A DNA stretch of 64,000 bases from Zygaena filipendulae (lineage: Eukaryota > Arthropoda > Insecta > Lepidoptera > Zygaenidae), in the NCBI GenBank assembly GCA_907165275.2, contig OU015654.1:2621501-2685500 (forward strand). Reading direction: 5' to 3'. Both the position numbers and the translations under genes were made by a program. Shown here in pieces: positions 33,631 through 44,882 of this stretch (its first letter is position 1; each line of letters opens with the position of its first letter). The notes beneath the pieces are model-generated. The model ran no database searches. It was not told the origin of the DNA and saw nothing but the letters and a program-made list of their open reading frames with translations.

Positions 33631-34547
33631 AGTTTACATTTTTGGCTGTAGTTGGCATGATATTATCTTTGCTGCGGGCATCTGTTATCATTCACCAATA
33701 AATACTCGCATGTCACAGTTATCGGTGATCTAACCTATTGTTAAACGCGCGAGCGGGTTTGGTGTTACGCGCCAGCGTTCACGAGCTATTCTAAAAAATG
33801 TAAATCATCTCGCAATTCACCTCGCGACTCATACTCACTCCGCTTCTAATCGCACTAGCGTTTATTTATTTATTTATTTATTTTCTAATTTATAAACATT
33901 GTAACAACTTGACGGTACTACATACCTAAACCTTTTTAGGTTTTTCCGTGCACCGAAACCGTTTTTGGTATTCTCTATATCTCTATATAAAATCTAGGTA
34001 ATCCACAGATAATAATAAATACTATGCTAAACGTAGTGAAGCGACATGGAAAACGTTCAAAAATACACTCAGTCGGCGTAATTTTTCTCACTTCCGTTAA
34101 GGTGGTTTCATATGGTCCAAATGAAATATCTTCGAATACGTGATTTTTTATAACGGATAGCGTTATTTTTACTCTTGTATACACCTCAACACTTGGTTTC
34201 ACCTCAGAGTGGTTTCACTAATGTCATTTTATGAATACGAAACTATGTATAATGTATAATCTCACCGTGGATTCAAAAGTGATTACGCAAATGATTTACG
34301 TGAATATCTACCTAACACTGCTGAATAATGAACGTATTCACTTTCTTTATTCATTCGTTGCAAGATTTAGCATCGTTGTTAACAAGCCACGCCCCGCCGT
34401 TGCACCCCTCTGGCTGATCATGTGGTGAGGACTGAGGAGTGCCATTTGTTCCACGAATGATTTGTAAATTATTTACATGATGATAGAAATAGAGAGTTCG
34501 ATTGACTTCAATTTCAATACACGCAGGCACCTACATTGTTTGGGAAC
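33631..34547. other. No gene recognised
   Basis: Contains a (TTTA)n microsatellite at about 33861-33883. Nothing else identified. Confidence 0.35.
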
Positions 34548-34549
34548 AG

Positions 34550-34768
34550 GGGGCTATTATGTAACTTTTGTTTCTATAATTTTTCGGTTGTAATAAAAAA
34601 TATGGCGTATTTGCGATTAAATGATGCACATTTTGTCACCTACAATATTTAGCAGTCAACCAAAATAAACATAGGTCTCACTTCAAAATTTGAAGCTGAA
34701 TCACAAAATCGCAATTTTTCTGATTGAAACTGAAATATGATAGCAACAAAAGTTACACAAATGCCCTG
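34550..34768. mobile_element. GTAACTTTTGT TIR element, copy 2
   Basis: GGGCTATTATGTAACTTTTG at the left and CAAAAGTTACACAAATGCCC at the right form the TIR. Interior AATCACAAAATCGCAATTTT is shared with the 28.3 kb and 55.7 kb copies. Confidence 0.7.
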
Positions 34769-34769
34769 C

Positions 34770-35398
34770 AGCTCGTTTTGCCGCACGAATTTTGGGAGTG
34801 TTGCAATTAGCACGTGTATTCCTACTCATGTATCATAAACATAAAGTGTTCGAAATTTAAAATCGGCGATGGCATCACCGACTGCATGCTTAGCTTTCTT
34901 TCATGCCGCAACTTGCAAATATCTCAGACAATCCCCTCGTTCGAGATTTTCCTGTTATAAACATGTATTTAAATTACCATCTAATTAAAGCTATGCAGCG
35001 AGCCGTCGTAAGCCTATAGCTTACCTATAAAGCAAAGCTGGCACCACCTCGGGGGGAATTATAATTGAATTAATTCGCTGGCAAATGTCGCTTAGTACCC
35101 GTAAGATGAGTAGCTTAATACTTTATGACGTCACAAAATTGTTGACGGTATTTTCTGTCTCACATCTATTCCAAGGTCCAACTGCCAAACCATCCGCTTG
35201 GATCGGTAGTTTGGGCTTGACCCGAAATAAACAGACCAAATTTGAGCGATAAGATTGGATATGATAAGGAAGGAAAGTTTAAAATGGCGGCAAAAAATAG
35301 TTTGTTTCGGCAACATGATCCCGTGGGGATAGGTATTCCACAAAACAATCTTTTTAATATGTGGCATCGAAAACTAATTTTGATTCAATTACAAGTGA
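34770..35398. other. No gene recognised
   Basis: Overlapping minus frames at 35131-35367 encode nothing identifiable. Confidence 0.35.
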
Positions 35399-35600
35399 AG
35401 TAAAAAATAAGATAAATACGAATGTGAGTTTATTTATCTGTTTGGTTGTTTGTTTGTTTGGCTTTCACGCTTTTACTACTCAACTGATCATTAATGAAAT
35501 TTTGCATACACGTTGTCAGGGGTACAGAGAACGATAGAGGGTACTTCTATCCTGGATCCCAGTGCATGGAAACGCGGACGAAACCGCCGGGCACATATTA
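35399..35600 (+). mobile_element. Helitron-like element, 3' end decayed
   Basis: ATAAATACGAATGTGAGTTT start, (GTTT)n, GCATACACGTTGTCAGGGG, weak GAAACCGCCGGGCACA end. Confidence 0.65.
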
Positions 35601-36129
35601 GGTAATAATATATTATATTTAAACACAAATTCGTACTTAAAGCCGCAATCCACTCATAGTAGGGGTCTAAACATTTACTCATGCTTGCATACTTTTATAC
35701 TGTCACTACAAAATCGCTCCTCGGGTCTTCCGTGCGTTGCACAATCCGCCGCAGACGCACCGTTTTCACTGCGCTAGAAAGCTCTACTCGGTGTGTGTAA
35801 CTTTAGATGTGACACGGAAAATTGATACACAATCCCTTCGGGTAGTGCGAAAGTGTGTTTGTTTGTATATACCCGACGCTCTGCAATTACAATATCTATA
35901 TACGAGTGATGAGTATATTATATAAAACCAATATCTGAACTGACTGATCGATCGACGCACAGCTGAAACCGCTGAGTCTAGGACCATGAAACTTTGCATA
36001 AATATTCCTTCATTCCAGTGAGGTGAGTGTGCACTAAGAAAAAGATATTTAAAAATTCAACCCCTGAGGGGCTGAAAAGGAGTTGCTATGTTTGTATGGA
36101 ACAATCCGCGAAATTATAGCGAAATCTAT

Positions 36130-36333
36130 AGCTAATAAATGCTACTGTCAGTGAATTTGTTCGTTTGTTACTCTTTATTTATTTATTTATTCATTCTTTA
36201 TTGCACAAAAAAGTACAAATGACGAACTCATTCACGAACTACTCAACCGATCATCGTGGAATTTTGCATACACGTTGTCAGGACCAGGCAACGCGTAACG
36301 CATGTGAAACCAGCAAAGGTGAGAACAGCTAGT
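36130..36333 (+). mobile_element. Helitron-like element with TTTA-rich insert
   Basis: GAATTTGTTCGTTTGTTACT start, a (TTTA)n plus CTTTATTGCACAAAAAAGTA insertion that resembles a LINE tail, ACGTTGTCAGGACC, and GAGAACAGCTAGT end. Confidence 0.6.
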
Positions 36334-36514
36334 TTATAATAAAGACCATGTACGTATAGGTACAGGTCGATAAATTGCAATTATTATAGTGGTTATTGGT
36401 TAACTTTTGTTTGACAACGTTTTTGTAAACTGAAACCCTTTATATAATACTATCTAAATATTTGTGTTTTAACAATGAGATACTTGATAGTAGTTTACTA
36501 GATTTTAATTATAG

Positions 36515-36789
36515 GTAATAATAATAATAATAGTCCACTTCACAACACACAGATCTACTTGATCCCACAGTAAGCTATGAGCTTGTGTCATGGAAATCAA
36601 GCAAACTAGGTATATACTACATAGATATTATACTATACCTACTACATATATTATACTATAGATATATAAACCCGCCCAGATTGGAAAGTGGAACCCTGCG
36701 TTCATCACACAAAGGCTACCCCCACCGGGAATCGAACCCGGAACCTCTCGATTAGCGGGTAGGCGTGGTGACCTACTGCGCCAATAGGT
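36515..36789 (-). repeat. tRNA-derived SINE, full copy
   Basis: Reverse orientation of 18828-19093: (TAA)n tail, TCCACTTCACAAC, body, then GGGAATCGAACCCGG (complement of box B) and the box A complement. Confidence 0.8.
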
Positions 36790-37288
36790 GTTGTATACAT
36801 AATGAAAATACCACGAACACAAAATACTTTTTTTAATATCTGAAAACCTCGAAATTATTGCATTTGCATCGTCAATAATGTGTATAAAGCTTTGCATCGT
36901 ATTGACGGAGCGCTCTGCGAAACTTTTGCAAAGGGACAAACAGCATATTTTATTGTTGAAAAATAACTTAGTTTCTATACATAAAATGAAATAGGTAGGT
37001 AACTGTTATAACACCTATTGAACAATTGTGTCGCTTATTTATCAGATCGAAATAACTACGAATGGTGCTTAAATGATAGACAGTAATAATATTAATAACA
37101 TATCAGATCTCAATCAAAGATTGGAGCTTTTAACTACATAGCAGTCGGTAAACAACGTCTCGTTCTGGCGATATGTCAAAACTAACGTGTAAGTTCGATT
37201 GTTCACGTAACAAACACACGTCGGTAAAAATTGCGACAGATAAAAATGTGCTTAACTCGGTTTATGTAACAAAGTTATATTCGTACTA

Positions 37289-37450
37289 CGAGTGGCTGTT
37301 CCCCGCGATTTCACTCACGGCAATTTCGGAGTTCCCGAACGATTTCCGGGATAAAAAGTACCCTTTGTCCTTCTCCGTATACTTGACAACGCGTATACCA
37401 AATTTCATGATGATCGGTTGAGCTCTAAGAGCGTGAAAGATAATATACCT
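37289..37450 (-). mobile_element. Helitron-like element
   Basis: GGCTGTTCCCCGCGATTTCAC start, GGGATAAAAAGTACCC core, TTCATGATGATCGGTTGAG. The 5' terminus is decayed. Confidence 0.7.
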
Positions 37451-37596
37451 AACCACAGCTAATATACCTAATACTATACTGCGTAACAAACGCAAACAGA
37501 CTCACTCTCTAATTTTTTCTTTAATTTTTCCTGAAAGACAAAAGATAGTCGATACAATTCCTATACCTAGCTTTGTCTTTCCATTTTAGGCATAAT

Positions 37597-38113
37597 ATAT
37601 CCCATCAAAAACATAAATGTGAAAGTGGAAGTCAAGTTCAGTATTAAGCTTAAGCTTAGTTGTCGACTTCACCGACAAAAGAATTGATATCTAAATAGGT
37701 GTCAAGTTCTGTAGATAATCCTGAAATATATTCAAAGGAGCATACAACTTGACTAGTTTTCACATTCAAGTTATCTTTAGCTAGTCAAATTATGTATCTT
37801 CTTTATATTATTATGAGCAAGTTACTGTTTTTATACTGTAAGGTCAATAGATATTACTCCTTTAATATTTGGTTTGCTGGTAAAAACAAGCCAATATCAC
37901 AAATATTTATACTATAGTTTTTAGCCAAATATAAGATAACTTGTGTGTGAAAACTAGTCAAGTTGTATGCTCCTTTGAATATATTTCAGGATTATCTACA
38001 GAACTTGACACCTATTTAGATATCAATTCTTTTGTCGGTGAAGTCGACAACTAAGCTTAAGCTTAATACTGAACTTGACTTCCACTTTCACATTTATGTT
38101 TTTGATGGGATAT
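37597..38113. repeat. Long inverted repeat: 168-bp identical arms, 181-bp loop
   Basis: Left arm 37597-37764 and right arm 37946-38113 are exact reverse complements by my reading, starting ATATCCCATCAAAAACATAA outward and ending GACTAGTTTTCACA at the loop side. Pairing continues with mismatches into the loop (AAGTTATCTT). The loop is AT-rich and non-coding. Transcripts would form a long dsRNA stem. It may be a recent foldback transposon or a hairpin-RNA locus. Confidence 0.9.
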
Positions 38114-39047
38114 CACTGCTTTTTGTACAGAATTCATTAGTAGGTACTTTTTCATAATAAAATTAATACCAAATAGTTTTTGTTAATCTACTGTATTTCC
38201 CTATTTGAGAGTTCATGATTAGTATTGACATGTATAATATGTGAAATAATTTTTGAGTTATGAGGGGGTCAAAAGTGGCTCCAAATGGTTTGTCTAAGGT
38301 GCATATTGAGGACTTAAACTTCCTAGAAGAATCGCAGTTATTGAAGCATCTTCAATAAATTTGCATATGTCGGCTATTTATGACGTATGCAGGCGCGGTC
38401 ACAGCCTGAAAGTTTGAAAATTGTTTATTTATTGGCACACCAACAGCAATTGGCAATTGTCAAGTAAATTAGACTTTATTGCACAATACACAATTTTACT
38501 ACAGACTAACGGTTGCCCGCGGTTTTACACACGCTAATTTTGGAGTTTCCGTAGTAATTCCCGGATAAAAACCCCTACCCTACCCGACCCTATGTCACTC
38601 AGGACTACCGCAGCTTCTTATATGTAAAAGAATTTCTGAAATCGGTTCAGTAGTTTTTGAGTTTACTCGTTATAAATAGACAAAAATACAAATCTTTCCT
38701 CTTTAGGTATAATCATCCGTTGACACTCTTTACAAATGAACTGTTTCAAGTACTTTCCAACAAGACAGCCGGCTTGTACATACACGTGTTGTACGTGTGT
38801 GCGTATCGTGAGGTTGACAAGTTGGTATAATATTAGTATAGACACGTATGATTGGAGGGAGGTGTCATGTCCCCTCTGTGACCCCCTCCCCCTCCCCTCC
38901 CCCTTTGGAACGCGCCTTTATGTATGTCTCTATATTGGAATCAAAATCATCTATGCAGTACCTGTTATACGTCGCCTTAGTAAGCGGACGAAAGAGCATC
39001 CCTAGCATAAGAAGAAGAAGAAGCATCCCAAGCCTTCATGGCTGACC
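38114..39047. other. Repeats and unassigned DNA
   Basis: A 38235-38300 block (GTCAAAAGTGGCTCCAAATG) recurs near 39885. A diverged Helitron-like piece lies at 38506-38700 (GGTTGCCCGCGGTTTTAC). A C-rich run lies at 38880-38911 and (GAA)n at 39011-39022. No gene recognised. Confidence 0.4.
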
Positions 39048-39257
39048 TTAGATGAGTGGATAACTGTGAGTCTGTGACATGCCCTCTACTGGGAGACATA
39101 TTTTCGACAACGCCTTTTGATCATTACGAGATTTCTTCTCAGCAGATATGTCGTCACCTTTATGATATCCGACGATAATGTACATACGGAGTTTAAATTT
39201 CCATACCGAACCGTCTCTATCCACAAGTGGTTTTATACTTGAAAAAGAATTATTCAT
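39048..39257 (-). pseudogene. Ty1/copia gag fragment
   Basis: A 69-codon minus frame resembles the N-terminus of copia-type Gag (UBN2 family): LVDRDGSVWKFKLRM followed ~25 residues later by DQKALSKICLPVEG, matching the usual W-K-F-x-M ... D-x-K-A-L-x-x-I-x-L-x-V spacing. The frame then stops. Recognition is by motif only; no RT, integrase or LTRs are visible nearby, so it is a relic. Confidence 0.6.
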
Positions 39258-40732
39258 CTTTTTTACATACAGAACTTTCTATGTCAAATGTCAATAATAT
39301 GTAATGGATGTTTCCGTAAACTGATGAAAATATTCACAGATATTCATTAATTATATTCTACGTAAAACAAACTCTGATTCACTTTTAACTTGAGAATAAC
39401 TAGTTTTATAGGTATAAACCAGTGAAAATAGGAAAATTCGCGCTGACAAACGATGTATTTGACTCAGTTTAATTGAGTGACGTAAAATACATCATTTAAG
39501 AATATTTCGAAATTCTGATTAGCCAGTTGCATACTACAATACTTAACATTGTTATATTACCTTCTTGATAGGAAAAATCTAAAAACTTAAATTATTGATA
39601 ATTATCATTTTTTTTTAAGTTTTTCCAGTTTTCAGATTTTTCCCTTTGTATACGCCTTAAAGCCTACCTTGATGCCAAATATCAAGTTCCTAAGTCATCT
39701 GGAAGTGCGTTATAATTTTGGTCTATAGGTCAGTCAGTGATAAAAATCACGATTTTTGGACGTTAATATCTAAATAACCGTTGGAGCTGTGCTTATGAAA
39801 TTTGGAGCACATATTTATCTTGCGAGTCTTAATACATGAGCCAAATTAGACATGTTTATGTAAAATAGTTTTGGAATTATGAGCGGGTGAAAAGTGGCTC
39901 CAAATGGTTCGTGTAATATTACACACGGTGCTGCACGTCAGTTCTGTCTGCTTGAACTTGACTTGACACGCTGGCCGCGTGTCTAGATACGTAAAATAAT
40001 TAAGCGGTTTGAGGTTAATATTATTAGGTACTATCTCCAACTCATTTAATTAATTAATTAATTGGACTTATTAATTATTTAACTAAGCGGACTTAATTAA
40101 TTATTTAATTATGTAAATACATTTATGTGAAATTTTCGATGTTGTAGCCTGTAGGTACTTCAATTTTACATAGAAAAATCTTTATTCTTATTGGCACTTG
40201 AACACAACGTAACGTTTTTTTTACTATTTCGAACTACAATAACTTCTGACGTAGTTACGTTACACACGATCTTCTTTATAGATTCTGCGAATTTTCCAAA
40301 CGGATATACTTTTTCAATCAAAACCGAATAATATAAATCGGGGTGAATCCCTCCTGTACTTGTACCTACCTACCGAAACTATAAGTATCACGTTTTACCT
40401 AATATTGTTATCTTTACGTAAAAACCAGTGGCAAAAAAATTATAACACGTATTATCTAATTTACCTAATTGTACCAGGTAATTTAATACAACGCAATTAT
40501 ATCAACTTGAATAATTTTAATACGTGAATCGAGATCAGTGTCGGCGTGGATCGCTTCCATTCCATCAGTATTGACCATATTGACACCGTCCAATTCTGTT
40601 CAATGATTCGCTAAAATATGACATAATAACATCTACTGTCAACACTTCCAAAATAGCTGCTCGATTAAATAATATAATTGGTGGCTGTGTCAGTTGTACC
40701 AAAAAATAATGCAACACCTCTATATAAATTAA
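39258..40732. other. No gene recognised
   Basis: AT-rich. Contains a fragment shared with 38.24-38.30 kb (around 39885) and a (TTAA)n stretch near 40047-40100. Confidence 0.35.
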
Positions 40733-41046
40733 ACTAGCTGTTCCACGAGGTTTCACCCGCGGTAATTACGAAGTTTTCACGGGAAGTCCGGGACAAAAAT
40801 ACTCTATGTGCTTCTGTACCCCTGACAACGTATATGCAAAATAAATAAAGTTTTTTCAATTCAATTCAAAATAACATTAGGTTTTACCTGGGTTAATTTC
40901 GGAGTTTCCGTAGGAACTTCGGGACAAAAAGTACCCTAAGTCCTTCTCTGTATCCCTTATAACGTGTGTACAAAATGTTATTAAGATCGGTTGAGCAGTT
41001 GCGGCGTGAAAGCGTAACAAACGAACTCACTTTTGCAAGTAAGGAT
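40733..41046 (-). mobile_element. Two tandem Helitron-like fragments
   Basis: First: ACTAGCTGTTCCACGAGG to ATATGCAAAATAAATAAAG (40733-40850). Second: TTTTACCTGGGTTAATTTCG to CTTTTGCAAGTAAGGAT (40880-41046). The first lacks its 5' end and the second its 3' hairpin end. Confidence 0.65.
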
Positions 41047-41320
41047 ACACGTTTCGATGGGTTGTTGTAAATTCGTCACATGGTAAATTGGTCACGAGAA
41101 AAAGTATATGTAAATTCGTCATAGTTCTATTTTTTTTCAAATATATCAATTTTGTTAGTTGTAAATCGGTCTCTACCGGTGTTTTGCAAATCAGTGTTGC
41201 CTTCTCTGCTGAATATTATCTAATAGCAATGATTGATATTTTTTTAACGGATAGAAGGTATGTTACTTTTAATGAATTTAATTCTTTGATTATAATCAAC
41301 TGCATCCGTCGACGTTATAT

Positions 41321-41547
41321 TTATTTGGGTTAAATCTGCTGTAACCAAACTTGTAACTTTATTATAAATAACAAAGTATTATGAAACTTCATAATAAATA
41401 TTTTATCCTTACATATTATAAAACAAAGTCCTCCGCCGCGTCTGTCTGTCTGTTTGTCCGCGATAAACTTAAAAACTACTGCTGTTCAGTAGATTTTAAG
41501 TTTATAATAAAGGTAAAAATTTGGTTACAGCAGATTTAACCCAAATA
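41321..41547. repeat. Inverted duplication spanning a Helitron 5' end
   Basis: Arms at about 41321-41367 and 41501-41547 are near-identical in inverse orientation, with a perfect 29-bp core containing GGGTTAAATCTGCTGTAACC. The start of a Helitron-like element (41406) lies in the loop and its body continues past the right arm. Confidence 0.75.
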
Positions 41548-41636
41548 AATAAAACGTTTAAGGTTTATAAGTTTATCCTGAGATTCCCGCGGAAACTCCG
41601 AAATTAACACGGGTGAAACCGCGGGGGACAGCTAGT
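41406..41636 (+). mobile_element. Helitron-like element, CGTCTGTC subtype
   Basis: TCCTTACATATTATAAAAC start, CCTCCGCCGCGTCTGTCTG, AACTCCGAAATTAACACGGG, CGGGGGACAGCTAGTT end. Contains the right arm of the inverted duplication. Confidence 0.75.
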
Positions 41637-41838
41637 TACAGGTTAATAAAGTTATCGAATGGCAAATTTTAACTATTCAAAATGTTTGATTTAAAATTAA
41701 AAAATTTAATATGCCTAACCTGCTATACTTCCATATGAAAATACTGTGAAGGGCTGTCTTATTATTTTTTATTTTTTTCATTACGACCGTGGTGGTCCGA
41801 TAACAGATCAATGCAGCAGTTTTTTTTTTTTTTTTCAG

Positions 41839-42300
41839 TTGTCTTTCTTTCCATCTGTATTAATAAGCTCTACCCAGCCATTTCTAACTGAACTTACGCC
41901 GCTCCAGCATGATACTCACTGCCATGTGCGTCCTTGCGCTCGAGCCTGCACTCGCAACAGATCATGGCACTGCTCGTCGTCGCCGGAGTTGCTCGTTAAG
42001 TGGTTACGTGAGGAACTCCGTGATCCAGAGGGACCTGAGAGTCGAGCCGCTGGACAAGTTCGTCCAACGGCTATATCCTCTCGGATGTTTGAGCGGGCTG
42101 ATGCGTCGGAACACGAACACATTCGTGGCCTGGGGTCCCTCCACGCCCGACCGCCCGAGAGGAAAAGATACCCGCACGAGCTGATCGCTCGCAATAACCA
42201 GCCAACGCAGCCTACCTAGCTTGACTGACGGAGCCGCTGACTAAATGCCGCCCCGACGGATGGCGTCGGCTCCGTCCCGACGATCCACGCGGTACCTTAC
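41839..42300 (+). other. Candidate exon, GC-rich, splice-site bounded
   Basis: A T-run followed by CAG ends at 41838 (a second CAG ends at 41877), and CTTAC/GTAAGT begins an intron-like donor at 42301. The segment from ~41900 is visibly more GC-rich than its surroundings. All three forward frames close before the donor, so if it is an exon its last part is UTR. Confidence 0.35.
41909..42184 (+). CDS. Candidate 91-aa secreted-peptide ORF (unassigned)
   Basis: Not recognised as a known family. The ATG has A at -3 and an in-frame TAA 24 bases upstream. The first residues (MILTAMCVLALEPALATD) resemble a short signal peptide with an ALA cleavage motif. A tetrabasic RRRR follows at about residues 23-26, then a basic, polar region with two further Cys. 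The layout is prohormone-like. An overlapping 157-codon frame and a 92-codon minus frame exist in the same GC-rich DNA, so chance openness is a real alternative. The ORF ends 116 bp before a strong donor site, which is unusual for a coding terminal exon. Confidence 0.25.
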   Translation: MILTAMCVLALEPALATDHGTARRRRSCSLSGYVRNSVIQRDLRVEPLDKFVQRLYPLGCLSGLMRRNTNTFVAWGPSTPDRPRGKDTRTS

Positions 42301-44410
42301 GTAAGTCATTATTAAAATAAAAATGTGTTTATTTTGGTTATAACTTATAATATGAATGTATACCTACCTATAACTAGCGAAACAATGTAGGTACTTAAAC
42401 GTTAACATAGCAGAGGTTGGATAGGAATGGTTTGTGTTTCTTAAGTAAACGAACTTGTATACTTACATACGTATTATATAACCAAAATATCGTAAATATT
42501 GTTTATGGTTTTACCGAATAGCGCTAGATTGAATCGAGCCCCTGTACCTACCTAACATTGAAGCGTTTAGGCTAGGCAATGGGTTTCTACACATTATTCT
42601 GTGTTCACCCAACGGAGTGCACTACGATATTATCGTATTGGCAGTTTAGATAAAAGCGGTCTTATGATTAGCATACGAGTGAGTACGAGCGAAACGTGAA
42701 AGTCTTCAAGTATCCGATCTGGTGTGGAGTATCGGATACCCGTGGCGAGATGATATATCATGATTCGCGATGCTCTGATTGACTCGCCTATGACAACACT
42801 GACTGTTGTCGGTGGTTTCAGCTGTATTAATTTCGGAATCACAATGAGGAAATAAGTAGCGGAATAAAAGTATTACTCTATCATTTTATTTTTCATTTTT
42901 TTACTGTGAACAAGTTACGCGTTCGACCTCAGCAAAGCTCACAGTTTGATGTTATGTGAGGGTGTGAATGACCTATATTGTAAACACAGGTCTGGAATAG
43001 AATGGCTCTGGCCAGGCAGGCTCTAGGGAGTGCCTAACCACCATGCTAATTCCTCTTCATCTAAATTGATATTATCTCTATGAATAAAAACTCGTCAATC
43101 CGTTGCTCTGTTTGTTGAGACGCACCTATACAACACGTAAACACAAAGAAATCCAATGATATTGTAAAAACAAACCCTTCACTTTTACACAATCAACCTT
43201 TACAACCGCCTTTTTTGTGGACCGTTCCAAATTGTTAGGTCAACTGTGTTCTTAGTACACTGTTCAATTGACTAGTTCGTTTATTTGAGAACGTTTAAGA
43301 AGCCCTTAGATATACCTACATTCTCAAACTAGGACAGCTCGATGAGCTCTTGCTGAAAAGAAAATCCGAACTAATAGGTAAATGATTTCGATGGCGTCGC
43401 TTCATCTCAAAAGTGATTTACATCTTTATAGTGATTAAACCTTATTGTGTCAAAATAAAGTTAAACAAATTGTTGCGATTGAATAAACGCCTTACGTAGT
43501 AATAAAAGCAACAGAGCCTTTATATTCGTTGCCGTTATCAATATAGACCTTATACATTAAGGCATACTTCAAAACCTGGTCACAAATAATATCATACCTG
43601 GTTAAATTCCACCAGTGACCCTACCATCTCTACCATCTCTTTACCATCTTTTTAACAATCGTATAATAAGCTTACATTACACCATCTCTTTGACAATCTT
43701 ACAATAAGCTTACATTAAAATTTCGTACTTTGTAATTTCGCCTTTACGTATGGGATTACAAGGTTACTTATTCCTATTTCAGGCGTGATTCCTACAATCT
43801 TGATGATGGTACACGTTTGGCCAGAAATTCAGAAAACAATTCTTGAGTAAGGAGTTTTACACGTTCGCGTTGTAATCTATTACTACAAGCTTTTTCCCAC
43901 GGTTTCAACCGCGTCAATTACTGGGTTACCGCTTTCATCAACGAGTTTTTAGGTAAGTACCTACGTTACTTACAAATAAAAAAACCAAGTGCGTATCAAA
44001 TTTTGCACCGAAAATTAAGCGTAGTTTTATTCTTCATGGGTAGTATTATATTATCCTTGTGTATCACATTTTTTTTATTATTTTAGACGCGCGTATCTTA
44101 CGCATAGGTACCGAACTCTTATTTTTATTCTATTTTTGGCAATGACGTTATAGTACTTAAGTATTAAATGAATATCATTGATTTTTTGTAATTTCACTAC
44201 ACCATTGTCTAGCGGTTCAACCAATTCCTTTCATACGTTGTCGATACATCCGTTTAGATTTGATGACAGATATTACAGTAAACTAAAAACACGCGCTTTT
44301 TGCAATAAGAGCTAAAACACAAAGTAACCTAATCGTTGAATATATTTTTTGTAAGCTGCTGATGTAAAAAATGTAAATGCTTTGTTTTGTAGTTTTTCTT
44401 ACTATTATAA
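42301..44410. other. Mostly unassigned; SINE and Helitron remnants
   Basis: A SINE fragment (minus, about 42985-43055, complement of GCATGGTGGT...GGCCAGAGCC), a direct repeat with ATAAGCTTACATTA at about 43665 and 43705, and a Helitron 3' remnant at about 43885-43930. No gene recognised. Confidence 0.35.
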
Positions 44411-44735
44411 ACTAGCTCTGCCCAGCGGTTTCACCCGCGTGAAAAGTTTTTATGTAACAACTTTTTTACCGACATCCATTTTGGATGAAACAAAGCATAT
44501 ATGTAGCCCCAGGCTAAGCTTAATCTACCTGTGAAAACCGCATGACACTCCGTTCAGTAGATTCGGAGATTTTCGCGAAGAGACAGACAGACAGACGGAC
44601 AGACAGACAGAAAAGAATTTTAAAAACTCTTTTTTGTGGTTGGTTACTCTTCTTTTATCGCCCCCTGTCAATTTTTCTTAAAAATATTCAATGTGCAGAA
44701 TTGCGGATTCTATTCTTTTATTATAGTATAGAAGA
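44411..44735 (-). mobile_element. Helitron-like element, long subtype
   Basis: ACTAGCTCTGCCCAGCGG start, GTGAAAAGTTTTTATGTAAC, (CAGA)n, TGTGGTTGGTTACTCTTCTT and TTTATTATAGTATAGA end. It lies ~150 bp downstream of the stop of the first catalase-like gene; its complementary AATAAA could serve as a poly(A) signal, which is speculative. Confidence 0.82.
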
Positions 44736-44882
44736 TACCATCTGCTTGTCTACGCCAGACAAGTGTGACCAACAAAACTTCCTACACCTCATTAACAAGA
44801 ACATCAAAATATCAGATATGCACAAGCGCTAAAATTAAAAAAACGTATAACGTATTGTATCACAAATAATTTAACTAAGTGC

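Noticed and set aside
41916..42194. 92-codon minus ORF in the GC-rich island
   Set aside because: No signal or motif; the plus strand has better start context and splice sites, although both may be chance.
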